Shown here: positions 26,439-35,100 of the stretch, in pieces
Layout: every line of letters begins with the position of its first letter
Numbering within the stretch: the first letter of the stretch is position 1
Assembly (NCBI RefSeq): GCF_021538895.1
Contig: NZ_JADDRL010000018.1
Span: forward strand, 51,532-115,531
DNA from: Streptomyces olivochromogenes
Lineage (GTDB): Bacteria; Actinomycetota; Actinomycetes; Streptomycetales; Streptomycetaceae
DNA: 64,000 bases
Direction of reading: 5' to 3'
Program-made: the position numbers and the translations under genes
Notes under the pieces: generated by a model
Seen by the model: only the letters and a program-made list of their open reading frames with translations
What the model was told of the DNA's origin: nothing
Database searches by the model: none

Positions 26439-28352
26439 GTGGCCACAGCGGAGCCGACACGCGCCGACGACGCCGATCCGGGCCCGGGATCCGGCCCGCG
26501 AATAGGCCTGCCCGCGGCTGACCCGGACGGCCGCCCCGCCGCCCCGCCGACCGGCACACGGACGACCACCGCACCGGCGAGCACCGCCGAAGCGACCGAC
26601 ACCGGCACCCGCGCCCGGCTCCGCGCCGCCGTCGAGCCCCTCCGGCAGCGGATGCTGCTGCACCCGGTCCTGTCCATGACCCTGCTGTCCGGCGTGCTGC
26701 ACATCATCTGGGTCTTCACACTCGCCAACAGCGGCGGCGACATCGCCGCGCAGGACGCCTGGGCCGAGTTCGTCGGCCGGCACCCCGACTCGGCGTACAA
26801 CCTCGCCTGGTACGGCGGTATGCACCCGGTGTCGTACAGCGTCGTCTCGCCGTATCTGATGTCGGTCCTCGGCGTCCGTACGACCATGATGATCGCGGGG
26901 ACCGTGTCGGCGGGCCTGCTGACGATGATCCTCATCCGCAGCCGGGTCGTGAAGAACCCGCTGTGGGCCGCGCTGGCCGGTGTGTTCGCGCTGATCTGCA
27001 ACGCGCTCTCGGGCCGGGTGACCTTCGGGCTGGGCACGGTGTTCGCGCTGGGCGCGGTCGCGGCCGTGTTCTGCTGGCCGTACCGCTGGCGGCACAAACG
27101 CTGGGCGAAGGCTCTGGTCGCGGCCCCGCTCGCGGCGCTCGCCACCATGGGCTCGCCCGTCGCGGGGCTGTTCGTGGGCCTGGTCGCGGTGGCGCTGTTC
27201 CTGCAGAAGCGCCGGCCGGGCGCCTGGGCGCTGGGGCTCGCGCCGGCGGCGGTGGTCGCCGTGTCGGCGTGGCTGTTCCCGTTCTCCGGCACCCAGCCGA
27301 TGACGATCTTCTCGGTCATCCTGCCGCTGCTGTACGGGCTGCTGTGTCTCTTCCTGGTCCCGAAGGAGTGGAAGACCGTCCGGCTGACCGCCGCGGTCTT
27401 CAGCCTCGGGGTGGTGCTGGTCTGGCTGGTGAACTCGCAGATCGGGTCGAACATCTCGCGGCTGCCGATGCTGTTCGCGGGGGTGGCGCTGATCGCCGCG
27501 CTGCCGTTCGCGGTGCCGCGCTCGGGCAAGTGGTACCTGATCGTGCTGGCGTTCCTCGGCTCCGCCTTCTGGATCGGCTTCAAGTCGGTCGACGACATCG
27601 TGCACACGACCCCGACCGCGTCCTGGGCGCGCGAGCTCGCCCCGCTCGTCAACGAGCTGCAGGAGGTCGGCGCCGCGAAGGGCCGCGTCGAGGTGGTCCC
27701 GGCCCGCTCCCACCGCGAGGCCTCCGCCCTCGCGCCGTACGTCAACCTGGCCCGGGGCTGGAACCGCCAGGCCGACATGGAGCGCAACCCGCTCTTCTAC
27801 GACGACACGCTCAACTCGGCGAACTACCACGAGTGGCTCCAGCGCTGGGCGGTCCACTTCGTCGTCCTGCCCAAGGACGACCCGGACGGCGACGGCGGCG
27901 AGCGCGAGCGGGCCCTGGTGCAGCGCGGGATGCCGTACCTGAAGCAGATCTGGGGCGACGCCAACTGGCAGCTGTTCAAGGTGACCGACCCGGCGCCGCT
28001 CGCCGAGCCGAACGCGATCGTCGACCGCGCCGAGCAGGGCGAGCTGACCATCGAGGTCCACCAGGCGGGCCGGATCCTCATCCGGATCCCGTACTCGCCG
28101 TGGCTGAGCATCGTCGACGGGCACGGCAAGAGCCTCAAGGCGCCCCAGGAGACCCGGGCCTCCAAGCACCGTCCCGAGGGCACGCCGAAGACGTACGACA
28201 ACGTCAACGGCTGTCTGATGCAGACGGAGGAGGACTCCAAGGGCGACCGGTGGACCGTACTGCTGGCGCCGAAGGCGGGGACCTACCGGCTCGCGGCGCC
28301 GTATCAGCTGCCCCGGGGCACGCCGTGCCCGGACGAGCTCAAGACTCCGTGA
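26439..28352 (+). CDS. Large integral membrane protein, GT-C-like layout
   Basis: 637 residues from GTG 26439, with GGGAG 9 nt upstream. After a Pro/Ala/Thr-rich tail of about 65 residues come about 11 membrane helices (70-385), then an outer domain of about 250 residues. Features include FTLANSGGDIAAQDAWAEFV in the first outer loop, with an Asp-rich stretch as in GT-C glycosyltransferases that use polyprenyl-linked sugars, and a C-terminal soluble domain. I infer a cell-envelope role from layout and from the neighbouring cell-wall carboxypeptidase, but no specific family is certain. It is convergent with the gene ending at 28363. Confidence 0.7.
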   Translation: MATAEPTRADDADPGPGSGPRIGLPAADPDGRPAAPPTGTRTTTAPASTAEATDTGTRARLRAAVEPLRQRMLLHPVLSMTLLSGVLHIIWVFTLANSGGDIAAQDAWAEFVGRHPDSAYNLAWYGGMHPVSYSVVSPYLMSVLGVRTTMMIAGTVSAGLLTMILIRSRVVKNPLWAALAGVFALICNALSGRVTFGLGTVFALGAVAAVFCWPYRWRHKRWAKALVAAPLAALATMGSPVAGLFVGLVAVALFLQKRRPGAWALGLAPAAVVAVSAWLFPFSGTQPMTIFSVILPLLYGLLCLFLVPKEWKTVRLTAAVFSLGVVLVWLVNSQIGSNISRLPMLFAGVALIAALPFAVPRSGKWYLIVLAFLGSAFWIGFKSVDDIVHTTPTASWARELAPLVNELQEVGAAKGRVEVVPARSHREASALAPYVNLARGWNRQADMERNPLFYDDTLNSANYHEWLQRWAVHFVVLPKDDPDGDGGERERALVQRGMPYLKQIWGDANWQLFKVTDPAPLAEPNAIVDRAEQGELTIEVHQAGRILIRIPYSPWLSIVDGHGKSLKAPQETRASKHRPEGTPKTYDNVNGCLMQTEEDSKGDRWTVLLAPKAGTYRLAAPYQLPRGTPCPDELKTP

Positions 28353-28362
28353 GCGCACGGGG

Positions 28363-29202
28363 TCAGCGGAGCCTGTCCACGTAGGTGTCGGTGCCCGGCA
28401 CCGTCGGGACGAACGGTGCCACCAGCTCCACGCGGCCGAGCCCGGACTCGCTCACCTGCTCGTCGAGGCCAGTGAAGCAGCGCTCCCAGCACTCCCGCGG
28501 GTCGGTCTCCAGGAACCACAGCAGGGTCAGGCGGGTGTCGACGCCCTCGACCTGCTTGACGTACGTCATCCGGTCGCCGGGCAGGGGCGTCGGCCGGAAG
28601 ACGGTCACCAGGGCCGCCGGGGAGCCCGCCAGCCGCTTCGGGAGGTGGCGGGCGCGCAGCCACTCCAGCAGTTCGGCGCGCTGCTCGGCCGACTCGGCGT
28701 CGACGACCTCGACGACGAGCCCGGCGTAGCGGTGGTCGAGGGCGTGGAAGTCCCGGGGGCCGGCGGCGCCGTCCCGGTAGACCGTCGCCTCGTGGTCCTG
28801 GAAGGCCGTGAAGACGTGGGTGCGGTCCTGGTAGACGCGGGCGTCGCGGTTGAGGCGCTTGTTGATGCCGACGGTCCACCTCATGTGGTCGGCGTAGCGG
28901 CCGTCGGTGATCCAGTACGTGGAGATGTAGCAGCCGGCGGTGACCGGCTGGGCTATCGCGGACTTCTCGGGGTAGCGCAGGAGCTGCAGGTCGCGGGTGG
29001 CGACCCAGCGGCGGCCGGCGTACATCCAGGGCATGGCCATGGCGCCGGCGTAGTAGTGGTCGTCCTCGTACCAGCGGTTGTAGGCGTACTCGTGTCCCGG
29101 GTGGGGCTCGACCATGGTGATCAGGGCGTGGCCGAACGGGACTCGGTACGGGCCCACGGCGGCGAGCTCGGCGTACAGCTCGCTGCGGGTGTCGTCGCTC
29201 AT
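28363..29202 (-). CDS. Hypothetical protein, possibly EthD-like dimeric alpha/beta barrel
   Basis: 279 residues from ATG 29202 (GGGGAA just upstream; a longer start at 29226 is weaker). No named family is certain. Two halves show the layout of a duplicated small alpha/beta-barrel: HALITMVEPHPGHEYAYNRWYEDDHYYAG near residue 30, resembling the conserved N..W.......H of EthD-type enzymes, and a second part from about residue 180 (AALVTVFRPTP). The neighbouring divergent SDR gene shares the palindromic operator at 29233-29249, which also occurs before the amidohydrolase/LLM operon at 54-57 kb. That links this protein to a catabolic pathway. Confidence 0.6.
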   Translation of the reverse strand: MSDDTRSELYAELAAVGPYRVPFGHALITMVEPHPGHEYAYNRWYEDDHYYAGAMAMPWMYAGRRWVATRDLQLLRYPEKSAIAQPVTAGCYISTYWITDGRYADHMRWTVGINKRLNRDARVYQDRTHVFTAFQDHEATVYRDGAAGPRDFHALDHRYAGLVVEVVDAESAEQRAELLEWLRARHLPKRLAGSPAALVTVFRPTPLPGDRMTYVKQVEGVDTRLTLLWFLETDPRECWERCFTGLDEQVSESGLGRVELVAPFVPTVPGTDTYVDRLR

Positions 29203-29232
29203 GCGGTTCCCCTTTCCTGCGGTCACCCATAC

Positions 29233-29249
29233 TCTGACGCTCCGTCAGA
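29233..29249. promoter_or_regulatory. 17-bp palindrome shared with the 54-57 kb catabolic operon
   Basis: TCTGACG-CTC-CGTCAGA, perfect. It lies between the divergent starts 29202 (minus) and 29277 (plus). The same arms occur at 54085-54101 (perfect) and 57111-57127 (one mismatch). The 7-3-7 layout is typical of TetR-family operators. Confidence 0.8.
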
Positions 29250-29276
29250 TGAAGCGCCAGGGTTCGGGAGGCTCCC

Positions 29277-30065
29277 ATGTCGCTGCTCACGGGAAAGACC
29301 GTCGTCGTGTCCGGGGTCGGCGCCGGGCTGGGTCATCAGGTCGCCGCGGCCGTCGTGGGGGACGGCGGGAACGCGGTGCTCGGGGCGCGCACCGAGGCGA
29401 ACCTCGCCAAGAGCGCGGCCGAGATCGATCCGGACGGGGCGCGCACGGCGTACCGGGCGACCGACATCACCGACGAGGGGCAGTGCGAGGCGCTGGCGGC
29501 GCTGGCCCGGGAGCGGTTCGGCGGGGTCGACGCGGTGGTGCACGTGGCCGCCTGGGACTCCTATTTCGGCGGGGTCGAGGACGCGGACTTCGCGACCTGG
29601 CGGTCGGTCATCGACGTGAACCTGCTGGGCACGCTGCGGATGACGCGAGCATGTCTGCCGGCACTGAAGGCGGGCGGGGGCGGGTCGGTGGTGTTCATCG
29701 GCACGCAGTCGGCGGTCGCGGCACCCTCGCAGGTCGCGCAGGCCGCGTACGCCGCCTCGAAGGGGGCGCTGACCAGCGCGATGTACTCACTGGCGCGGGA
29801 GCTCGGACCGCACCGGATCCGGGTCAACACGGTTCTGCCGGGCTGGATGTGGGGGCCGCCGGTGCAGGCGTACGTCCAGTTCACCGCGCACACGGAAGGC
29901 GTACCGGAGGCCGAGGTGCTGAAGCGCCTGACGGACCGGATGGCGCTGCCGGAGCTGGCGACGGACGGGGACGTCGCCGATGCGGTGGCGTTCCTGGCCT
30001 CGGACCGGGCGAAGTCCATCACGGGGCAGTCGTTGCTGGTCAACGCGGGTGAGCTGATGCGCTGA
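29277..30065 (+). CDS. SDR-family oxidoreductase
   Basis: 262 residues with GGAGG 5 nt upstream. Cofactor motif VSGVGAGLGH (variant of TGxxxGxG), catalytic Ser145 in IGTQSA, Tyr158 and Lys162 in YAASKGAL, and C-terminal SITGQSLLVNAGE. It is a classical SDR, expected to oxidise or reduce a hydroxyl/keto group with NAD(P). It is divergent from the hypothetical gene at 28363 across the shared palindrome, placing it in the same putative regulon as the amidohydrolase/LLM operon. Substrate unknown. Confidence 0.9.
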   Translation: MSLLTGKTVVVSGVGAGLGHQVAAAVVGDGGNAVLGARTEANLAKSAAEIDPDGARTAYRATDITDEGQCEALAALARERFGGVDAVVHVAAWDSYFGGVEDADFATWRSVIDVNLLGTLRMTRACLPALKAGGGGSVVFIGTQSAVAAPSQVAQAAYAASKGALTSAMYSLARELGPHRIRVNTVLPGWMWGPPVQAYVQFTAHTEGVPEAEVLKRLTDRMALPELATDGDVADAVAFLASDRAKSITGQSLLVNAGELMR

Positions 30066-30087
30066 GGCGATTCCACCTTTCCGAGAT

Positions 30088-30105
30088 CGTTCACAATTCT
30101 GAACG
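30088..30105. promoter_or_regulatory. Inverted repeat upstream of the sodium symporter gene
   Basis: CGTTCA-CAATTC-TGAACG, a perfect 6-bp dyad with 6-bp spacer, 120 bp before the symporter start. Candidate operator; no regulator gene lies adjacent. Confidence 0.45.
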
Positions 30106-30224
30106 AAGGTCACCACGACGAACATTTTTACTTGCTCTTGACCTTCCGCTTCCTTGCCGTGTGTCCACGTTCGAAACCAGAGTTCACATGCCTGACCCTG
30201 GCTGCGAACCCTGGAAGGGGACAC

Positions 30225-31793
30225 ATGAACGGTCTCGACTGGGCCGTGCTCATCGGCTACTTCGGAGTGATGGTCGCGATCGGCGTCTGGTCGCACAAGC
30301 GCGTGGACAACGTCTCCGACTTCTTCACGGCCGGCGGCAAGATGCCCTGGTGGCTGTCCGGCATCTCGCACCACATGTCGGGCTACAGCGCCGTGATGTT
30401 CACCGGGTACGCGGGCATCGCCTACACCTACGGCGTCACCTCCTTCATCACCTGGTCCTTCCCCATCGCGCTCGGCATCGCCATCGGCTCGAAGCTGTTC
30501 GCGCCCCGCGTCAACCGGCTGCGCTCCCGGCTCCATGTGGCCTCCCCGCTGGAGTACCTGAAGAACCGCTACAACCTGTCCACGCAGCAGGCGCTGGCCT
30601 GGTCCGGCATGCTGCTGAAGATCGTGGACGTGGGCGCGAAGTGGGCCGCGATCGCGACGCTGCTGTCGGTGTTCACCGGCGTCTCCCTGAACCAGGGCAT
30701 CCTCATCACCGGCGCGATCACGGCCGTGTACTGCACGATCGGCGGCCTGTGGGCGGACGCGCTGACTGAACTCGGCCAGTTCGCCATCCAGTTCGTGGCC
30801 GGCATCGCCATGTTCGTCGCGGTCGTGCTGAAGCTGAACGACAAGGGCATCGGCTTCTTCGGCGCCTGGGACGAGCCGGCCCTGCACGGCCACGACAAGC
30901 CGCTGGTCGGGCCATACGGCACGGTCTTCCTGCTCGCGTTCCTCTTCATCAAGCTCTTCGAGTACAACGGCGGCATGCTCAACCAGGCCCAGCGCTACAT
31001 GGCGACGGGCAGCCCCCGGGAGGCCACCCGGTCGGCGCGGCTGTCGGCGGCGCTGTGGCTGATCTGGCCGGTGGTCCTGTTCTTCCCGATGTGGATGTCC
31101 CCGCTCCTGGTGCACGCCCAGAAGCCGGACGGCTCCGACTCCTACGGCCTGATGACCGAACAGCTGCTGCCGCACGGCCTGTTGGGCCTGGTCATCGTCG
31201 GCTTCTTCTCGCACACCATGGCCATGTGCTCCTCCGACGCCAACGCGATCGCCGCCGTCTTCACCCGGGACGTGGCGCCCGTGCTGTCGGCGCGGGCGCG
31301 GGCCTGGAACGAGCGGTCGGGCCTGATCGCGGCCCGGGTGACGACCGTCGTCTTCCTCGGCCTGTCCATGGCGGTGGCCACCCAGGTCAACTCGCCGACG
31401 TTCAAGGACATCATCACCGTCGTCATCAAGTGGGTCGCCGGTCTGATGGGCCCGATCGCGATCCCGATGATGCTCGGCCTGCTGCGCCCGTTCCGCCGCT
31501 CCGGACCAACGGCCGCGCTCACCAGCTGGTCGATGGGCCTGCTGGCCTTCTGGCTGGTCAACTACCCGATCAACTGGAACGTGGACGGCGGCGTCCCGCT
31601 CCAGTACCAGGTCTCCATACCGCTGGCGGTGTCCCTGGTCCTGTACATCCTGATCGGCTACATCAAGCCGGAGGACACCCCGGAGCGCATGGCGATCATC
31701 GAGCGGGTCAACTCGGACGACGACGGCGCGGCGGCCACGGTACCGGCTCCGGCCACGGCGACCGGCGGCCTCGGCACGACGGTGAAAGACTAG
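30225..31793 (+). CDS. Sodium:solute symporter (SSS family)
   Basis: 522 residues from ATG 30225, with GGAAGGGG upstream. About 13 membrane helices. The N-terminal LDWAVLIGYFGVMVAIGVWS, the VSDFFTAGGKMPWWLSGISHHMSGYSAVMF segment (read as DFFTAGGKMPWW then SGYSAVMF), and the central region are characteristic of solute/sodium symporters such as those for sugars or myo-inositol. Substrate cannot be inferred. The TAG stop (31791-31793) lies in the duplicated CTAG target of the MITE immediately downstream. Confidence 0.92.
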   Translation: MNGLDWAVLIGYFGVMVAIGVWSHKRVDNVSDFFTAGGKMPWWLSGISHHMSGYSAVMFTGYAGIAYTYGVTSFITWSFPIALGIAIGSKLFAPRVNRLRSRLHVASPLEYLKNRYNLSTQQALAWSGMLLKIVDVGAKWAAIATLLSVFTGVSLNQGILITGAITAVYCTIGGLWADALTELGQFAIQFVAGIAMFVAVVLKLNDKGIGFFGAWDEPALHGHDKPLVGPYGTVFLLAFLFIKLFEYNGGMLNQAQRYMATGSPREATRSARLSAALWLIWPVVLFFPMWMSPLLVHAQKPDGSDSYGLMTEQLLPHGLLGLVIVGFFSHTMAMCSSDANAIAAVFTRDVAPVLSARARAWNERSGLIAARVTTVVFLGLSMAVATQVNSPTFKDIITVVIKWVAGLMGPIAIPMMLGLLRPFRRSGPTAALTSWSMGLLAFWLVNYPINWNVDGGVPLQYQVSIPLAVSLVLYILIGYIKPEDTPERMAIIERVNSDDDGAAATVPAPATATGGLGTTVKD

Positions 31794-32000
31794 GCCCTGT
31801 CGTCAAACTCCCGTCTGCCCCGCGACGCCATGCACGCTCCCCCAAGCTCTTCGAGCAGGGGGGACCCCCACTCGCCGCACCGGGCCCCGACCCAAGTACG
31901 TCCAGTACGAGGGACGAGGCCCGGCACACCGAGAGCACGCACCTGACGCCGCGAGGCCCGCCCTTCGGGCGGACGACGCGAGTTTGACGACAGGACCTAG
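31790..32000. mobile_element. MITE, 203 bp, with 17-bp inverted ends and CTAG target duplication
   Basis: The element spans 31794-31996 between two CTAG copies (31790-31793 and 31997-32000). Left end GCCCTGTCGTCAAACTC (31794-31810) and the complement of the right end (31980-31996), GTCCTGTCGTCAAACTC, differ at one base. It contains no plausible gene. Inside is a hairpin (31838-31864) matching the one at 20786-20821, and a CCCGCCC-TTC-GGGCGG stem. CTAG fits the YTAR target of IS5-group transposases, so a non-autonomous IS5-type relic is likely. The insertion preserved both flanking stop codons. Confidence 0.88.
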
Positions 32001-33136
32001 CGCCCGTCCGGCGGAGGCTGGGCCCCCCTCGGATACCTCGCAAGCCACCCCGGCGACGACCCGGCGGGGCCGTGCAGTGCCGGTCCCTGGGTCATCTCCA
32101 TCGCGAAGTCGTCGGCCAGTTCCAGGATCGTGGGGCGGCCCTCCAGTTCGGCCAGCCAGGCCGGCGGGAGGGCCGTCTCTCCGTGCAGGGCACCGAGCAG
32201 CCCGCCGGTGAGGGCGCCCGCGGCGCCGGAGGGGCCGGCCTGGTTGACCGCCAGGCACAGTCCGTGCCGTACGTCCTCCCCCACCAGGGCGCAGTAGACG
32301 GCGGCGGCCAGCAGACCGTCCGCCGCCCCGTCGCCCGCCAGCTCCTCGACCCGCGCCGGGGTCGGCATCCCCTGCCGCACGGCGCCCAGCGCGTACTGGA
32401 GGGCGTCCGAGACGGGCTGGTGGCCGGGGCGCGCGGCGAGCAGGGCGAGCGCGCGCTGCACGGCGCCGTCCAGGCTCTCGCCGCGGGCCAGCGCGTGCAC
32501 GATCACCGCGTACGCGCCCGCCGACAGATACGCCGCGGGGTGACCGTGGGTCTGCGCCGCGCACTCCACCGCCAGCTGCGCGACCAGCTGCGGCTCCCAG
32601 CCGACCAGCAGTCCGAAGGGGGCGGAGCGGGCGACCGCCTCCGGGCCCAGTTCGCCGGGGCTCTTCGGCGCCTCCAGCGTGCCCATGTTCTCGTCGCCGA
32701 AGCCGATCAGCAGCGCGCGCGAGGGATCACGGCGGGCGTACAGCCACTCCTCGCGGGCCAGCCAGCCGTCGTCCTTGCGGCGCTCGTCCGGTCCCCAGTC
32801 CCGCTGGGTGGCCGCCCAGCGCAGGTACGCCCGGTGCAGATCCGTCGGCGGGTGCCAAGCGCCGGTGTCGCGGCGGACCTGGGCGCGTATCAGCCCGTCC
32901 ACGGTGAAGAGGGTGAGCTGGGTGTGGTGGGTGACGGCGCCGCGCCTGCCGTACCCGAAGGTCAGGTCGACCAGGCCCTCCACGCCGTACTCGGCCCGGA
33001 TCTCCTCGGTGGTGAGCCCGTCGACCGGGGCACCGAGCGCGTCGCCGACGGCGCCCCCGAGCAGCGTGCCGCGCACCCTGCTGCGGAAGTCCTGCTGTTC
33101 GGCGCGGCCCCAGACGGCACCGGATGTCGCAGTCAC
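31997..33136 (-). CDS. ADP-ribosylglycohydrolase-fold protein, metal motifs lost
   Basis: 379 residues from GTG 33136, with AGGAGG 5 nt upstream. The fold is that of DraG/ADP-ribosylglycohydrolases: RGTLLGGAVGDALGAPVDGLT at the start, GYGRRGAVTHHTQLTLFTVDGL near residue 62, and NQAGPSGAAGALTGGLLGALHG near residue 298. In active enzymes these sites read TDDT and GDxDT and their Asp residues bind two Mg ions. Here they read THHT (69-72) and GPSGA (301-305), so metal binding is probably lost. It may be a noncatalytic ADP-ribose or protein binder. It is convergent with the symporter, with the MITE between. Confidence 0.82.
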   Translation of the reverse strand: MTATSGAVWGRAEQQDFRSRVRGTLLGGAVGDALGAPVDGLTTEEIRAEYGVEGLVDLTFGYGRRGAVTHHTQLTLFTVDGLIRAQVRRDTGAWHPPTDLHRAYLRWAATQRDWGPDERRKDDGWLAREEWLYARRDPSRALLIGFGDENMGTLEAPKSPGELGPEAVARSAPFGLLVGWEPQLVAQLAVECAAQTHGHPAAYLSAGAYAVIVHALARGESLDGAVQRALALLAARPGHQPVSDALQYALGAVRQGMPTPARVEELAGDGAADGLLAAAVYCALVGEDVRHGLCLAVNQAGPSGAAGALTGGLLGALHGETALPPAWLAELEGRPTILELADDFAMEMTQGPALHGPAGSSPGWLARYPRGAQPPPDGR

Positions 33137-33232
33137 CAAGACCTCCTCACGGCACCGTCCGTACGTACGACAGCTCAGCACTGTAATCGACCGGGGACGA
33201 TCGGTTCACGGGGGCAAATCGCCCCTGCCCTG

Positions 33233-33970
33233 TCATTCCCGTACAGCGATGAGCGCTTCGACTCCGTCCAGGATCCGGTCGAGGCCGAAGTCGAGGGGGT
33301 CGATTCCCGCCGGGCCGAAAGCACCCTCGGAGATGGCCCGGGTCAGGGCCGGGAACCGGTCCGCGTGACGTTCGAGCAGCTCACTGGTGAGGCGGCTCCA
33401 CTCCCGGTCCTCGTCCGCGTCGAAGTCGACCAGCTGCTGGGCGAGGCTGCGCACCAGGCCGACGACGAGGACGAAGACCTGGTGCCGCTGGGCCGCCGGC
33501 AGGCCGGTCGGCGCCAGGGCCGCGTGTGCCGCGTCCAGCCAGCCCAGCTGGTGCGGACCCATGACCTGGCGGCGCATCGCGGTGGCGGCAAGCACCCAGG
33601 GGTGGGCCCGGTAGAGGTCGAGGCACCGGCTGGCCCACTGCCGCGTCCCAGCTCGCCAGTCGCCCTCCGCGGCTGAGAGGTCGGGGACCTCGGCGAGCGT
33701 CGACTCGATCATCAGCTCGATCAGTTCGGCCTTGCCGGGCACATAGCGGTAGAGCGCCATCGCCGAGACGCCGAACTCGGCGGCGACCTTGCCCATCGAG
33801 ACCGCGTCCAGTCCCTCCGCGTCGGCCAGCTCCACGGCGGCCGCGGCGATCCCCTGGGGAGACAGCTTCGGCTTCGGCCCCCGGGTGGGCTGCTCCTGCT
33901 CGCCCCACAGCAGCGCGAGGCTCGCCCGCGGATCGCGCGGCTGGTCCTGCTCCTTGTTCCGGGCGGCCAT
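33233..33970 (-). CDS. TetR-family regulator
   Basis: 245 residues; RBS GGGGAGG 6 nt upstream. After a charged N-terminal stretch, the helix-turn-helix is at about residues 38-85 (GIAAAAVELADAEGLDAVSMGKVAAEFGVSAMALYRYVPGKAELI, quoted only as a span: GVSAMALYRYV is the recognition helix). The C-terminal domain resembles the TetR_C_1 type of AcrR/TetR regulators. It is divergent from the hydrolase at 34076, with an AT-rich 105-bp gap containing two dyads, so it likely represses that gene and itself. Its operator does not match the TCTGACG palindrome. Confidence 0.9.
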   Translation of the reverse strand: MAARNKEQDQPRDPRASLALLWGEQEQPTRGPKPKLSPQGIAAAAVELADAEGLDAVSMGKVAAEFGVSAMALYRYVPGKAELIELMIESTLAEVPDLSAAEGDWRAGTRQWASRCLDLYRAHPWVLAATAMRRQVMGPHQLGWLDAAHAALAPTGLPAAQRHQVFVLVVGLVRSLAQQLVDFDADEDREWSRLTSELLERHADRFPALTRAISEGAFGPAGIDPLDFGLDRILDGVEALIAVRE

Positions 33971-34020
33971 GCGGTTCCTCCCCTTGGTCGCAGCGAAGCC
34001 CGTTGACTCCGTCCACCAAC

Positions 34021-34061
34021 TGTATATACCGTAAACACAACTGCTGACGATATAAACAGTT
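34021..34061. promoter_or_regulatory. Candidate TetR operator region
   Basis: AT-rich island between the divergent TetR and hydrolase genes. It includes TGTATATACCGTAAACA (34021-34037, near-dyad TGTATA/TAAACA) and AACTG-N13-CAGTT (34039-34061). Confidence 0.5.
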
Positions 34062-34075
34062 TAGGGGGAACACTC

Positions 34076-35077
34076 ATGCTGCTCACTTACCGCGCCCTCA
34101 AGCGCAGGTCCCTCGCGAAGAAGCTGCGCATCACCGCCCCGAACGGCATCGACGAGTTCGGCTACGTCCGGATCGGCGGCATCGACCAGTGGATCTCCAT
34201 CCGCGGAGACGACCTCGCCAACCCGGTGATCCTGGAGGTCCACGGCGGCCCCGGCGCCTCCAACCTGATCTTCATTCCGCGCACGCGGGCCTGGGAGCGG
34301 CACTTCACGATCGTGCGCTGGGACATGCGCGGGGCGGGCAAGACGTTCATCAACGGCGACCAGGGCGAGATGACCCTCGACCGCCTCTATCGCGACGCCC
34401 TGGAAGTGACGGCGTACGTTCGCGCCCGCCTCGGCGTCGACAAGCTCCTCCTCGTCGCCAACTCCTTCGGCACGATCACCGGCCTGCGCCTCGCCCGCAA
34501 CCACCCCGAGCTGTACTCCGCCTATGTCGGCACCGACCAGAACATCAACGAGGGCGGCCGCGACGACTCGGCGCACCAGGCTCTGCTGGCCCGTCTGGAG
34601 AAGGCCGGCAAGCGCAAGGAGCTGGCCGCCGTCAGGGAGATGGGACCGGACCCGTCCGCCTGGACCGCCCGCCAGTGGGCGAAGCACTCCAAGATCGTGG
34701 TCACCACCGATCCCCTGACCTTCGACACCATGAAGACCGTCGTCGTGCGCTCCCTGTGGTTCTCACCCCTGCACACCCTGCGCGGGCTGCGCTCCTACCT
34801 AAAGGGCATGAACTTTTCCGAGCAGCTCGGCCCGCAGGCCATGACCGTCGACGAGTACGCCGAGGGCACCGCCTTCCGGCTCCCCTTCTTCGTCTTCCAG
34901 GGCGACAGCGACGTCCTCACCCCACCGGAGCCGGCCCGCCGCTTCGTCGCCGAAGTCACCGCCCCGGTCAAGGACTTCGCCCTGATCCGAGAAGCCGCCC
35001 ACTTCGCGTCCTTCCGGCATCCGGACCAGTTCCTGAACCTGATGCTCACCAAGGTGCGGCCGGTGGTGACCGGGTAG
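34076..35077 (+). CDS. Alpha/beta hydrolase, proline iminopeptidase-like
   Basis: 333 residues; GGGGGA 6 nt upstream of ATG. HGGPGAS (oxyanion hole), nucleophile elbow LLVANSFGTITG with Ser in the A-N-S-F-G context, acid QGDSDVLTP and a C-terminal His in REAAHFASF. The HGGPG motif is characteristic of the S33 (proline iminopeptidase) branch. The nucleophile elbow starts with Ala instead of Gly. It is controlled presumably by the divergent TetR gene, which suggests a role in handling a specific small molecule or peptide. Confidence 0.88.
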   Translation: MLLTYRALKRRSLAKKLRITAPNGIDEFGYVRIGGIDQWISIRGDDLANPVILEVHGGPGASNLIFIPRTRAWERHFTIVRWDMRGAGKTFINGDQGEMTLDRLYRDALEVTAYVRARLGVDKLLLVANSFGTITGLRLARNHPELYSAYVGTDQNINEGGRDDSAHQALLARLEKAGKRKELAAVREMGPDPSAWTARQWAKHSKIVVTTDPLTFDTMKTVVVRSLWFSPLHTLRGLRSYLKGMNFSEQLGPQAMTVDEYAEGTAFRLPFFVFQGDSDVLTPPEPARRFVAEVTAPVKDFALIREAAHFASFRHPDQFLNLMLTKVRPVVTG

Positions 35078-35100
35078 TCGGTCAGCGGGTGAGCCCGGTG

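Noticed and set aside
33233..33970. The TetR gene as regulator of the TCTGACG regulon
   Set aside because: Its own divergent promoter lacks the palindrome and has different dyads.
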